A stretch of 64,000 bases of DNA from Desulfuromonadales bacterium (GTDB lineage: Bacteria; Desulfobacterota; Desulfuromonadia; Desulfuromonadales; JAGXHI01): contig JAGXHI010000055.1 in the NCBI GenBank assembly GCA_024636295.1, positions 16,733 through 80,732 on the forward strand, given 5' to 3'. The notes under the pieces were generated by a model. The model was not told the DNA's origin, searched no databases, and saw only the letters and a program-made list of their open reading frames with translations. Made by a program: the position numbers and the translations under genes. Positions 34,300 through 43,117 of this stretch are shown piece by piece. The number at the start of each line of letters is the position of its first letter. The stretch's first letter is position 1.

Positions 34300-35454
34300 A
34301 TGGGAGTGAAATTACTGCTGACACTTCTGGTGGCGATGACGGCGGGAGTCCAGGACGGGAAGACGGTCGGGGAGAAGGAAGGCTGGCCTTCCCTGAAGTT
34401 TGAAAAGGTTGCTCATGGCCTGTCGAAACCCACCAGCATCGTTCATGCGGGGGACCGGAGCGGACGCCTTTTCATTCTGGAGCAGCTGGGGCGAATCCGC
34501 ATTCTGAAAGAAAGTGCGCTGACGAAAACACCCTTTCTGGACATTTCCGCCCGGATCGTCTCCGGTGGCGAGCGGGGACTCCTCGGATTGGCCTTTCCTC
34601 CCGGATTCCCGGAAAAGAATCATTTCTATGTCAATTACACCCGCGCGCCCGACGGTGCGACGGTAGTGAGCCGGTTCGTCGTTTCGGACGATCCGGACAA
34701 GGCCCTCCCCGAGAGCGAGGAGGTGCTTCTGACGGTTCCTCAGCCCTACAGCAATCACAACGGCGGCCAGATCGCCTTCGGCCCCGACGGATATCTCTAC
34801 ATCGGGCTGGGTGACGGCGGAGCGGGGGGAGATCCGAAGGAAAACGGCCAGAACCCGGGGACGCTTCTCGCCACTCTCCTGCGCATAGACGTGGAAAGCG
34901 GGGAAAAATCCTACAGCATCCCCAAGGACAATCCCTTCCTCGGAAATCCTGAGGCCAAGGACGAAATCTGGGCGATCGGCCTTCGCAATCCGTGGCGTTT
35001 CTCCTTCGATCGTAAAACCGGAGATCTCTATATCGCCGATGTGGGGCAGGAAAAGTGGGAGGAAATCGATTACCAGCCGGCCTCTTCCTCCGGAGGGGAG
35101 AATTACGGCTGGAACATTCTCGAGGGGCCCGACTGCTACAATCCTCCGAAAGGATGCGAACCTCCTTCCGCGTATGTTCCCCCGATAGAAAGTTACGGCC
35201 ACGATATGGGCTGCTCCCTGACCGGAGGCTACGTGTACAGAGGCCCGCAAAACACGGGGATGCAGGGGATTTATTTCTACGGCGATTACTGCAGCGGCCG
35301 CATCTGGGGCTTGCGGCGCACCGGAGAACAATGGGAATCAGAAGTTCTGGCCGAAACATCCTGGTCCATCTCCACGTTCGGCGAGGATGAGGAAGGTCGC
35401 CTCTATGCCGCCAATTATGGAAAAGGGGATATTTACCGGCTCGTTGAAAAATGA
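34300..35454 (+). CDS. Exported PQQ-type glucose/sorbosone dehydrogenase family protein
   Basis: A 384-residue protein starting at 34300 with SD AAGGAGG. A signal-peptide-like hydrophobic N-terminus (KLLLTLLVAMTAGVQDG) precedes a six-bladed beta-propeller of the GSDH type: LGLAFPPGFPEKNHFYVNYT, HNGGQIAFGPDGYLYIGLGDGG, GLRNPWRFSFDRKTGDLYIADVGQ and GENYGWNILEGPDCYNPPKGC. These are the family's conserved repeats, including the Asn/Asp/Arg/His positions that bind PQQ and Ca2+. Periplasmic aldose or sorbosone oxidation is likely. No PQQ biosynthesis genes are seen in this window, so cofactor supply is unproven. Confidence 0.85.
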   Translation: MGVKLLLTLLVAMTAGVQDGKTVGEKEGWPSLKFEKVAHGLSKPTSIVHAGDRSGRLFILEQLGRIRILKESALTKTPFLDISARIVSGGERGLLGLAFPPGFPEKNHFYVNYTRAPDGATVVSRFVVSDDPDKALPESEEVLLTVPQPYSNHNGGQIAFGPDGYLYIGLGDGGAGGDPKENGQNPGTLLATLLRIDVESGEKSYSIPKDNPFLGNPEAKDEIWAIGLRNPWRFSFDRKTGDLYIADVGQEKWEEIDYQPASSSGGENYGWNILEGPDCYNPPKGCEPPSAYVPPIESYGHDMGCSLTGGYVYRGPQNTGMQGIYFYGDYCSGRIWGLRRTGEQWESEVLAETSWSISTFGEDEEGRLYAANYGKGDIYRLVEK

Positions 35455-35491
35455 CGTTCCGGCGTGTGCGGAGAGAAATCATATCCTGCCA

Positions 35492-35995
35492 ATGAACAAG
35501 CGCATAGTCGTCAACGATCTCATGCAGCAGGGTTATGAATACCGGCGCACTGAACCGATGGGCCGGAACTTTCATCCCGATTTCATGCCCGAACTCTCCC
35601 CCCGGGAAATGCTGGAACTCGGAGTTTTCGGGGGAAAGTACATGACCGATTGCCGCGAGGAATTTCCGCTGGACTGGTTCGAAAACGCCAAACTCTGCCA
35701 TGAATTTCACGATCCGGAGCTTAATTTTTTCGGAGTGAACGCTTCCCAGCCGCTGTCTTACTGGCGTAAAAAGGGATGGATCTACCATGAGGATCCGAGG
35801 GGCTGGTTCCAGTGGTATTGCCGTTACACAATGGGGAGGCGATGCCCCGATGACGAAAGGCAAATCAAGCGATGGCGCGCCATGCGGAGGCACATCGCCC
35901 AGATCCGGAAGAACTGCCTTGGAGGGGATCTGGCCTGTCGCCGAAAGCAGCGGCAGGCCCTGCTTCACTGGGCATACGATGCCCGCAGGATTTGA
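35492..35995 (+). CDS. Conserved hypothetical protein, Trp/Arg/Tyr-rich
   Basis: A 167-residue protein from the Met at 35492 (MNKRIVVNDLMQQGYEYRRT). An earlier in-frame Met at 35387 would overlap the end of the dehydrogenase gene. It is recognisable as a conserved family found in diverse bacteria and some eukaryotes: TEPMGRNFHPDFMPELSPREM, then LGVFGGKYMTDCREEFP and WYCRYTMGRRCPDDERQI. C-terminal ALLHWAYDARRI is also conserved. No signal peptide or membrane segment; many Trp, Tyr and Arg. No function is known to me. It starts 37 bases after the PQQ-dehydrogenase stop. Confidence 0.75.
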   Translation: MNKRIVVNDLMQQGYEYRRTEPMGRNFHPDFMPELSPREMLELGVFGGKYMTDCREEFPLDWFENAKLCHEFHDPELNFFGVNASQPLSYWRKKGWIYHEDPRGWFQWYCRYTMGRRCPDDERQIKRWRAMRRHIAQIRKNCLGGDLACRRKQRQALLHWAYDARRI

Positions 35996-36104
35996 CCGTC
36001 TGAATCCGCGGGTTTTCCGCAAAACCGGTTCTGGCTTTTCTCCGGTTCCCTGTGCTAAAGTCCCCTTCCGACAATAATCCATCTTTTTTGAGTTCCCATA
36101 TTCG

Positions 36105-38249
36105 ATGACCATTCAGGATCTGACCTATTTCGCCCCCTCTCCCAAAGGAGTCGAGAAATCCCTCGCGCAGGAACTGCGCAATCTGGGAGCCCGGCAGGTT
36201 CGGCCGACCCGGGCTGGCGTTTCATTTCAGGGCCCCCTGGAGACGGGATACCGTGCATGTCTCTGGTCCAGAGTGGCCAGCCGAATCCTGCTGCATCTGA
36301 CCGAATTTGCCGCCCCAAGTCCGGAGGCGCTGTACGACGGAATCCGCGCATTCCCCTGGGAAGAGCACCTCTCCACCGAGGGCACCCTTGCAGTCGATTT
36401 CAACGTATCCTCCTCCCGCATCACCCATTCACAGTATGGCGCCCTGAAGGTCAAGGACGCCGTGGTGGATCGATTCCGGGATCTGACCGGTGTTCGCCCC
36501 TCGGTGGACCGGGACCACCCGGACCTGAGAATCAATGTCTACCTCCACCGGAACCGCGCACGGGTGAGCATGGATCTCTCGGGGGAGAGCCTTCATCGCC
36601 GCGGTTACCGTGAGGAGACCTCGGCGGCGCCGCTCAAGGAAAATCTGGCAGCCGCCATCCTGGATCTTGCCAGGTGGCCGGAAATGGCCAGGGAGGGCGT
36701 CCCGCTCATCGATCCGATGTGCGGGTCCGGCACTCTGGTCATCGAGGGGGCCCTCATGGCCGGAGACGTCGCCCCGGGCCTGTTCCGGGAACGCTTCGGA
36801 TTCTTCGGATGGAAAAACCATGACCCTGAGCTCTGGGATCGAGTTCTTTCCGAGGCCCGGGAAAGGCGGGATGTGGGGCTTACGCACCTTCCGCCCATCG
36901 TCGGTTGGGATCGGGATTCCCTGGCCGTGAAAAACGCCTGGGCCAACGTGGAGAGGGCTGGCCTGCGTGGGCGAGTTCACATAGAAAAGCGGGCGCTGAC
37001 CGCGGCGAATCCCTATCCCGAAACGCCGGGGCTGCTGGTGGCCAACCCTCCCTATGGCGAGCGCCTGGGAGAAGAGCAGGCCCTGACGGCCCTCTATGCC
37101 CGTTTCGGATCGGTTCTCAAGGAATCGTTTGCCGACTGGCGAGGCGCCGTCTTTACCGGAAATCCCCGCCTGGGATTGCGGATCGGAGTGCGGCCGGATC
37201 AGACCTTCACTCTTTTTAACGGTCCCATCGAATGCCGGCTCCTGATTTTCGAGGCGCGGGCCGAGCATGAAATCCCGGAATCCGGGATTTCGCGCCGGAG
37301 CGGGGGGGAAATGCTCGCCGATCGTCTGCGCAAGAACATGAAAAACATCGGCCGCTGGGCCCGAAAAGAGGGGATCGACTGCTATCGCCTGTACGATGCG
37401 GATCTGCCCGAATATGCTCTGGCGGTGGATCTTTACGGTGAGGGAGAGGAGATCTGGGCTCACGTGCAGGAATATGAGGCGCCGAAGACGATCGATCCGC
37501 TTCTGGCGGAAGAGCGTCTGGCGGAGGCGCTTTCGGTCATTCCCGAGGTTTTGGACCTCGGGCCGGACAGGATCTTTCTCAAGATCCGCCGGCGCCAGAA
37601 GGGAAAGAGTCAATATGGAAAACTGGCGCAGACGGGGCGATTCCATGAAGTTCGGGAAGGGGACCAGCGGTTTCTGGCGAATTTCACCGATTACCTGGAT
37701 ACGGGCCTTTTTCTCGACCACCGGATCACCCGAAATATGTTGCGGGAGATGGCCTCAGGCCGGCGCTTTCTGAACCTGTTCGGCTATACCGGGACGGCCA
37801 CCGTCCATGCGGCGGCGGGCGGGGCGCTTCAGACCATCACAGTGGATCTTTCGAAAATTTACCTGGATTGGGCCCGGCGGAACCTGGCTCTGAACGGTTT
37901 TTCCGGACCGAAGCACGAGCTGATTCAGGCGGACTGCATGGAATGGCTTGAAAGATCCAATACCTCCCGATTCGGCCTGATCTTTCTCGATCCTCCAACC
38001 TTTTCGGTCTCCAAGCGCATGCGGGAGAGTTTTGATGTCCAGAGGGACCATGTCCGACTGATCGAAGCGGCCATGCGGCGGTTGGAACCGGGGGGCGTTC
38101 TTGTCTTTTCCGCCAATTTCCGTCGCTTCAGGATGGATCCCGTGATCCTGTCCCGATTCCATCCCGAAGAGATCACCCGCGACACCATCCCCCGGGATTT
38201 CGCCCGCCGTCCGGCTATTCATCGCTGCTGGAAGTTCATCCGTTCCTGA
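36105..38249 (+). CDS. rlmL: Bifunctional 23S rRNA m2G2445/m7G2069 methyltransferase RlmKL
   Basis: A 714-residue fusion. An N-terminal THUMP domain (FAPSPKGVEKSLAQELRNLGA onward) binds RNA. The middle SAM domain has DPMCGSGTLVIEGALMAG (about 204-221) and the catalytic VANPPYGERL (about 311-320), typical of RlmL. The C-terminal RlmK half has LDTGLFLDHRITRNMLREM, then FGYTGTATVHAAAGGA and the target-flipping FLDPPTFSVSKRM. Both catalytic motifs are intact, so both modifications in domain V of 23S rRNA are expected. The ATG at 36105 has no strong SD. Most proteobacteria of this group carry the fused form. Confidence 0.92.
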   Translation: MTIQDLTYFAPSPKGVEKSLAQELRNLGARQVRPTRAGVSFQGPLETGYRACLWSRVASRILLHLTEFAAPSPEALYDGIRAFPWEEHLSTEGTLAVDFNVSSSRITHSQYGALKVKDAVVDRFRDLTGVRPSVDRDHPDLRINVYLHRNRARVSMDLSGESLHRRGYREETSAAPLKENLAAAILDLARWPEMAREGVPLIDPMCGSGTLVIEGALMAGDVAPGLFRERFGFFGWKNHDPELWDRVLSEARERRDVGLTHLPPIVGWDRDSLAVKNAWANVERAGLRGRVHIEKRALTAANPYPETPGLLVANPPYGERLGEEQALTALYARFGSVLKESFADWRGAVFTGNPRLGLRIGVRPDQTFTLFNGPIECRLLIFEARAEHEIPESGISRRSGGEMLADRLRKNMKNIGRWARKEGIDCYRLYDADLPEYALAVDLYGEGEEIWAHVQEYEAPKTIDPLLAEERLAEALSVIPEVLDLGPDRIFLKIRRRQKGKSQYGKLAQTGRFHEVREGDQRFLANFTDYLDTGLFLDHRITRNMLREMASGRRFLNLFGYTGTATVHAAAGGALQTITVDLSKIYLDWARRNLALNGFSGPKHELIQADCMEWLERSNTSRFGLIFLDPPTFSVSKRMRESFDVQRDHVRLIEAAMRRLEPGGVLVFSANFRRFRMDPVILSRFHPEEITRDTIPRDFARRPAIHRCWKFIRS

Positions 38250-38316
38250 TTGCTTTTCCGCGTCGTCCGGCCAAAAAATTTTCCATCTCTGGTAAAGTGT
38301 ACCTGGGTGGAAAAAA

Positions 38317-39600
38317 ATGGTTCAAACTCGGAAGCTCCTCCTCATTGCTTCCCTGCTCGGAATTTTTCTCCCTGTCTCCGGTTTTCCGGCCGCGGGTGAA
38401 AAGGGACCGGTGCAGGTGCACTTCTTCTGGGCTGTCAGCTGCCCGCACTGCGCCGAAGCGAAGGTCTTCTTCGATACCCTGACCGAACGCTACCCCCTGG
38501 AAATCCACGAATACCAGATCTGGAACAACCGTGAGAATTTCGAACTCCTGATCGATCTTTACAAGGCGCACGGCGGTGGTTCCGTGAGTACGCCGACCAC
38601 ATTGATCGGAAATCGCATGTGGGTCGGATTCTCCCCTATCCTGGAGAAGGAGATCGAGTCTGCAATCGCACGATGCGCCACGGCCGGATGTCCAGATCCT
38701 CTGGCGATCTTGAAAAAACCTGAGGAGCCGGCCCCATCGGAACTCACCCCCCCTGATGGAAAGCCAGATTCCCGCGTGAATCTTCCCCTGTTCGGGGAGA
38801 TGGAGGCGGAAAAAGTCTCCCTTCCGCTGCTGACCCTCACGCTGGGGTTGCTGGACAGCTTTAATCCCTGCGCCTTTTTCGTGTTGCTTTTTCTGCTCAG
38901 TCTCCTTGTTCACGCTCGGTCCCGGCGCATGATGTTGCTGGTGGGCGGGACCTTTGTTTTCTTTTCAGGATTGATCTATTTTCTTTTCATGTCGGCATGG
39001 CTGAATCTGTTTCTCTTCGCGGGAGAACTGCGTTATGTCACGCTGGCGGCAGGAGCTCTGGCCATTATCATCGGAGTGGTGAACATCAAAGATTTTTTCC
39101 TGTTCAAAAGAGGGATTTCCCTCTCCATTCCCGAATGGGCCAAACCCCGCCTTTTCACCCGGATGAGGGGCCTGGTGCAGACCACGCGGGTATCCTCGGT
39201 CCTTCTCGGGACGGCGGTTCTGGCCATCGCGGCCAACGGCTATGAGCTCCTGTGCACGGCGGGATTTCCCATGGTCTACACCCGTGTCCTGACCCTGAAC
39301 CATCTTCCCCCTCTCCTGTACTATGCCTTCATTGCCATGTATAATATTTTTTATATTCTTCCCCTCCTGCTGATCGTGGGGATCTTCACCGTCAGCCTCG
39401 GCGCCCGTAAATTGACGGAATGGCAGGGAAGGTCGCTGAAGCTCGTTTCGGGAATGATGATGCTGCTGCTGGGTGGAATCCTGCTGATTGACCCGTCCCT
39501 GTTGAACCAGCTCGGCACTGCTTTGATACTGCTTCTGACGGCTCTTTCGATCTCTGCTGCGATTATATGGGTCTATCAAAAGAAGCACCGGGAAAATTGA
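38317..39600 (+). CDS. Fusion of a periplasmic thioredoxin-like domain with a DsbD-like membrane domain
   Basis: A 427-residue protein. A signal-anchor (about 6-25) precedes a thioredoxin-fold domain with redox motif SCPHCAEAKVFF (C42, C45) and PTTLIGNRMWVGF (cis-Pro region). A linker of about 30 residues rich in Pro and Glu follows. The membrane part (about 165-425) has at least six helices and NPCAFFVLLFLLSLL and GNGYELLCTAGFPM-type segments with one Cys each (FNPC and LLCTAGFP), as in the DsbD/CcdA transmembrane domain. It probably carries reducing equivalents across the inner membrane to periplasmic thiols. The domain order is Trx first, membrane second. A long untranslated spacer separates it from rlmKL. 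Confidence 0.75.
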   Translation: MVQTRKLLLIASLLGIFLPVSGFPAAGEKGPVQVHFFWAVSCPHCAEAKVFFDTLTERYPLEIHEYQIWNNRENFELLIDLYKAHGGGSVSTPTTLIGNRMWVGFSPILEKEIESAIARCATAGCPDPLAILKKPEEPAPSELTPPDGKPDSRVNLPLFGEMEAEKVSLPLLTLTLGLLDSFNPCAFFVLLFLLSLLVHARSRRMMLLVGGTFVFFSGLIYFLFMSAWLNLFLFAGELRYVTLAAGALAIIIGVVNIKDFFLFKRGISLSIPEWAKPRLFTRMRGLVQTTRVSSVLLGTAVLAIAANGYELLCTAGFPMVYTRVLTLNHLPPLLYYAFIAMYNIFYILPLLLIVGIFTVSLGARKLTEWQGRSLKLVSGMMMLLLGGILLIDPSLLNQLGTALILLLTALSISAAIIWVYQKKHREN

Positions 39601-39714
39601 TTTTACAAGGAATTGCGCACGCACAGTGGGCAGGGAAAGAGAGAATCTCATTTGGAGATCGGTCGTCCTGATCCCTTTGAGCCGTGATTACGTTATCAAA
39701 AAGGAGAAACAGCC

Positions 39715-40131
39715 ATGGAAAAAAAATGTCCCTACGGGTTCGGCAAAGTGCTCGACATGTCCTACGAGGAGGCTCTGGAAAAGACCCGGAAGGCGCTTCA
39801 GGAGCAGGGTTTCGGGATTTTGACCGAAATCGATGTGCGGGAGAAGTTCAAGGAGAAACTGAACAAGGATTTTCGCCCCTATATCATTCTGGGCGCCTGC
39901 AATCCGTCTTTCGCCCACCAGGCGCTCCAGGCGGAGATCAACCTGGGGCTTCTGCTTCCCTGCAACGTGATCGTTTACAGTGAGGATGAGAATCGCACTG
40001 CCGTTATGGCCATGGATCCCGTGGAGGCGCTGAATGTTGTCGGCAATCCGGAAATGGAGAAAATAGCCGGACAGGTAAAAGAGCATCTCTCGCGTGCTCT
40101 GGACGCCGTTTTTGCCCAGCGATCCCCTTGA
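39715..40131 (+). CDS. DUF302 domain protein
   Basis: A 138-residue protein starting at 39715 with SD AAAAGGAGA. It has GFGKVLDMSYEEALEKTRKAL, LTEIDVREKFKEKLNKDFRPYIILGACNP (in parts) and AHQALQAEINLGLLLPCNVIVY, which define the DUF302 fold. The domain is a small alpha/beta protein of unknown biochemical role, often near metal- or redox-related genes. It follows the thioredoxin-DsbD-like fusion by 114 bases on the same strand. No signal peptide. Confidence 0.9.
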   Translation: MEKKCPYGFGKVLDMSYEEALEKTRKALQEQGFGILTEIDVREKFKEKLNKDFRPYIILGACNPSFAHQALQAEINLGLLLPCNVIVYSEDENRTAVMAMDPVEALNVVGNPEMEKIAGQVKEHLSRALDAVFAQRSP

Positions 40132-40275
40132 CAGGCGGAGTTTAAACGATATCCCTTGCTCTAGGTGGTTGGAAAACAGTCGTTTTCTATTCTGAAGCTA
40201 CTTTTTCTGGAGATATTCAAAAGAACTCAGGAATACGAAAAAGGTAACGGTCCCAAAGAAAGACGCTCTTCTTAA

Positions 40276-40458
40276 TTCTCCTCGACCCCTCCGCCCGCTT
40301 CCGAGCAGGCCAGGGAAGAAGCCCAAGCGGTATGGGAGGAGGCTTCCCGCCGGGGCAAAGGCTTTCTCGAGGACCGCAAAGGGTCTATCGCCGGTCTGCT
40401 CCGCAAGAGATCGCCCCTTCTCCACCTGTTCCCGACCCACCCCATCTGTCTTTTGTAA
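40276..40458 (+). pseudogene. Fragment resembling a YtxH/DUF3618-type helical protein
   Basis: Without any start codon, the frame bounded by stops at 40273 and 40456 reads SEQAREEAQAVWEEASRRGK then GFLEDRKGSIAGLLRKR, similar to the tail of YtxH-like or gas-vesicle-type helical proteins in which GFLEDRKGSI-like motifs recur. It overlaps the opposite-strand DUF3618 remnant and is probably a decayed fragment. Confidence 0.45.
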
Positions 40459-40578
40459 AGACCGGTCCCGCTGTTCACCCATTAAGGCATCTTCTTTCCG
40501 GGTGTGCGGCAGGGCTGAGCCGATAGCCGCTCCCACCGCCATGCCCAGAGCCGCGAGGACCAGCGGCTGTTCATGCGC
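40390..40578 (-). pseudogene. DUF3618 C-terminal fragment
   Basis: On the minus strand, PLVLAALGMAVGAAIGSALP is followed by HTRKEDALMGEQRD and EQVEKGRSLAEQ. This is the usual end of DUF3618 proteins: a membrane helix, then RTxxED.LMG. The upstream part is missing and the frame then drifts into unrelated sequence (a 114-residue open frame continues to 40198 without family similarity). It abuts the stop of the epimerase gene at 40571, so it looks like a deletion remnant. Together with the plus-strand YtxH-like fragment it marks a former stress-type membrane cluster. Confidence 0.5.
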
Positions 40579-41482
40579 AGGGCTGTGGATTTTGGCCTTG
40601 ACGGTGCATAGCCTCCCCGATTGACTTGATCCCCATTTCGAGATCGGGGAATTGAAGCTTGATTGCGAGTTTCTCCAGCATTCTGCGGTTGTCCATCCGG
40701 CGTGATTCGGAAAAATAAGAAAGCATGAGAGGCGTCATGACTTTACGCGCCTCTTCAAGAGATACCTGTGGTGGTCGAGACAATCCGAACGCATCGGCCA
40801 CGGCATTGAAATAATGGGTCATGGTGGTGGGGTGGCCGTCGCTGAGGTTGAAGACTTCACCCCCCCGACCATTTTTGGCCGCGGCGAGACAGGTCCGGGC
40901 CAGGTCGTCCGCGTGGATGCGATTGGTCAGGGGCGCATCTTCCTCCCGAAGAACGGGAAGGCCTTGTCTGATCTTGTCGAGAGGGAGACGGTCGGGACCG
41001 TAAATGCCGGTGACCCGGAGACGGATGGAGAGCACTTTCCGGTTTTCGGACCACGCGGTGAGGATCGTCTCCGCATCCAGGCGGCGCCTGGCTCGTGGAG
41101 TCTGCGCTTTGACCGGAGTTTCCTCCGTAACCATTTCTCCCCGACAATCTCCATAGACTCCGCTGGTGCCGATATAGATTATTTTTGCCGGCTCTTCACC
41201 GGGCTCGATGGAGCCCAGGAAATTCCGGATGCGCGTATCTCTGTCGCCTCCGCCTGGAGGCGGGACGAAGTAGAAAACCACCCGGTTCCGGGTGGGCAGA
41301 TCCGGGATGGGGCCGGGATCATCCAGATCACCCCGGACCGTTTGAATCCCCTCCTTTTCAAGGTTCCCGAGTCCTTCGGGCTCTCGGCCGAGAGCGGCAA
41401 GAGAGGAGCCCTGTTCCCGCGCGAGTCGGGCTACCCGTTGTCCGACATAGCCGCAGCCCACGAGCAGTACCTGTTCCGTCAT
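40571..41482 (-). CDS. NAD(P)-dependent epimerase/dehydratase (extended SDR) family protein
   Basis: A 303-residue protein. The Rossmann glycine motif VLLVGCGYVGQRVARLA sits at the N-terminus (GCGYVG), and YIGTSGVYG supplies the catalytic Ser/Tyr region of atypical SDRs (TSGVYG). RLRVTGIYGPDR, NRIHADDLA and NLSDGHPTTMTHYF complete the YeeZ-like pattern. The canonical YxxxK is replaced by a looser RRRLDAETIL, so catalytic activity may differ. Probably a nucleotide-sugar epimerase-like enzyme or a redox protein. It is separate from its neighbours: 329 bases upstream lies the M48 lipoprotein gene. Confidence 0.8.
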   Translation of the reverse strand: MTEQVLLVGCGYVGQRVARLAREQGSSLAALGREPEGLGNLEKEGIQTVRGDLDDPGPIPDLPTRNRVVFYFVPPPGGGDRDTRIRNFLGSIEPGEEPAKIIYIGTSGVYGDCRGEMVTEETPVKAQTPRARRRLDAETILTAWSENRKVLSIRLRVTGIYGPDRLPLDKIRQGLPVLREEDAPLTNRIHADDLARTCLAAAKNGRGGEVFNLSDGHPTTMTHYFNAVADAFGLSRPPQVSLEEARKVMTPLMLSYFSESRRMDNRRMLEKLAIKLQFPDLEMGIKSIGEAMHRQGQNPQPCA

Positions 41483-41811
41483 TTTCCAACCGCCTTTCCC
41501 ACTCTTGGGAGCATCCTAACCAAATTCTCCTGGTGGGAAAAGAGGAAAATCAAGGAAGAGTTCAATCCTGCTTCCGCCCGGGAGACTCTCAAAAGCATTC
41601 TGTTCAGATGCACAGTAGGGAAAGGGGGTTTTGAACCGTCAGTTCTGCGGTCATCCACGTGGTTCCGAAAGGAGAAAAGATGTAGATTGTTTTCATCCCG
41701 GGATCGGCTCCGAAAAGGACTCAGCTTTCTCGGCCCAAGACAGAAACAGAGCTCACTTGCCGATCCTTCTTTTGGCGCGTCGCACTTTCCTCCTGAGCGG
41801 CGCGTCTTTTT
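41483..41811. other. Intergenic region with an unassigned hairpin
   Basis: No gene on either strand with a ribosome site. At about 41775-41815, CGCGTCGC and GCGGCGCG form a stem (one G-T pair) followed on the plus strand by TCTTTTTTTAT, which looks like a plus-strand terminator with no plus-strand gene before it. A small RNA ending there is possible but unproven. Confidence 0.4.
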
Positions 41812-42612
41812 TTATCCGCGATTCTGATAAAAACGCATCGCCTCGGGGATGTTCTGCTGTATTTTCCGGATCCGCGTCTGGTCGGCGGGATGCGTGCTGA
41901 GAAATTCGGGTGAAGACGGTCCTCCCTGCGCGGCCATGCGTTGCCAAACCTCCACGGCGGCGCGGGGGTCATAGCCGGCAAGGGCCATGAAGATCAATCC
42001 CAGGCGATCCGCCTCATTCTCCTGCAGCCGGCTGTAGGGGAGCATTACCCCGATCTGAGCACCCGCTCCGAAAATCTGGGACCAGAGCTGCTGAGTCTGC
42101 TGGGGTTGGCTGGAAAGTGCAGCGGAAAGGGCTATTCCCCCCATCTGGGTCAGGAGCCCCTGGCTCATCCGTTCGCTGCCGTGACGGGCCACAACATGAG
42201 CGACTTCATGGGACATGATCGCCGCCAGTCCTGCTTCGCTCTGAGCAACGGGCAGGATGCCCCTGTACACCGCCACCTTCCCCCCCGGCATCGCCCAGGC
42301 GTTGACCTCCTGGCTGTCGATCAGGTTGAATTCCCAGTTATAATCCCTCAGGGATTCCCCCCGGCCCATGCGGCTGAAATACTCCTCAACAGCTGACGCG
42401 ATGCGGCGACCGACTTCCTTGACCATGGCGCTCTCCGACGTATTGCGGACGACATCCGCCTGGTTCAAAAACTGCTGGTACTGCTGAGTGGCCGTGGAGG
42501 CCATGGTATCTTCGGAGACCAGATTAAGCTGCTGCCGTCCGGTTATGGGAACCGAGGAGCAGGCGCCCAGAAAGAGAAGAAAAACCGACAGAAGTGCTGA
42601 TATTCTATACAT
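41812..42612 (-). CDS. M48 family metalloprotease lipoprotein (LoiP/BepA-like)
   Basis: A 266-residue protein from the ATG at 42612, with a good SD (GGAGG, 7 bases upstream); a longer in-frame start at 42732 is rejected. Signal peptide MYRISALLSVFLLFLGAC ends in a lipobox. Peptidase features are MPGGKVAVYRGILPVAQSE, MSHEVAHVVARHGSER (HEVAH at about 136-140), the third ligand ENEADRLGLIFMALAGYDP and FLSTHPADQTRI. This matches outer-membrane-associated proteases such as LoiP/YggG that cleave misfolded or specific envelope proteins. It is divergent from the small gene at 42848. Confidence 0.88.
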   Translation of the reverse strand: MYRISALLSVFLLFLGACSSVPITGRQQLNLVSEDTMASTATQQYQQFLNQADVVRNTSESAMVKEVGRRIASAVEEYFSRMGRGESLRDYNWEFNLIDSQEVNAWAMPGGKVAVYRGILPVAQSEAGLAAIMSHEVAHVVARHGSERMSQGLLTQMGGIALSAALSSQPQQTQQLWSQIFGAGAQIGVMLPYSRLQENEADRLGLIFMALAGYDPRAAVEVWQRMAAQGGPSSPEFLSTHPADQTRIRKIQQNIPEAMRFYQNRG

Positions 42613-42783
42613 GAGTGCGCCTCCGGACTTTCGTTGTTTTTTCCCGCAGGGGTCGATTCTCAAAGCGATCACCATGAGAAAAGTATTTTCTTTAAGGATA
42701 ATTGGAGCTCGTGACCTGTCAACAGCTCGCATTTAATTTGATGGCACTCATGAGATTTTCGGTGAGAACCCGGGAGGGGAATT

Positions 42784-42812
42784 TTGGATTAATGCGGAAG
42801 GTCGGCTATAAT
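42784..42812 (+). promoter_or_regulatory. Candidate promoter for the 89-residue hypothetical gene
   Basis: TATAAT at 42807-42812 with TTGGAT 17 bases upstream at 42784-42789. The -10 box is perfect and the -35 weak. A GGAGGAG SD precedes the ATG at 42848. Confidence 0.45.
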
Positions 42813-42847
42813 GATGACTATTCGAAGTCGAAATGCGGAGGAGGAGC

Positions 42848-43117
42848 ATGGCCGGGAAAACGGGGATTTTTCTAAAAGTGGAATGCTATGCCGGTTATCG
42901 GGGCGAAGAGACGCCACGCCGATTTTTTCTGGGCCGGCGAAAGACCGACATCGAGGAGATCCTGGATCGATGGATCGGCCCTGATTACCGCTATTTCAAG
43001 GTGCGCGGTGAGGATAGGGGAATATATATTCTCCGCCTCGACGTTATTGAGGATCAATGGGAGTTGACCCTGTACGACAGCGATATGCTGCAGGAAGCGC
43101 GATTATCGTCTTTCTGA
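42848..43117 (+). CDS. Small conserved hypothetical protein
   Basis: An 89-residue soluble protein starting at 42848, behind SD GGAGGAG. Composition is mixed with many Arg and Asp; ETPRRFFLGRRKTDIEEILD, then WIGPDYRYFKVRGEDRGIYILR and EDQWELTLYD, suggest an alpha/beta fold. Small proteins of this kind recur in Geobacter-type genomes (recollection), with no known role. No cysteines or motifs. The gene diverges from the M48 lipoprotein. Confidence 0.65.
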   Translation: MAGKTGIFLKVECYAGYRGEETPRRFFLGRRKTDIEEILDRWIGPDYRYFKVRGEDRGIYILRLDVIEDQWELTLYDSDMLQEARLSSF

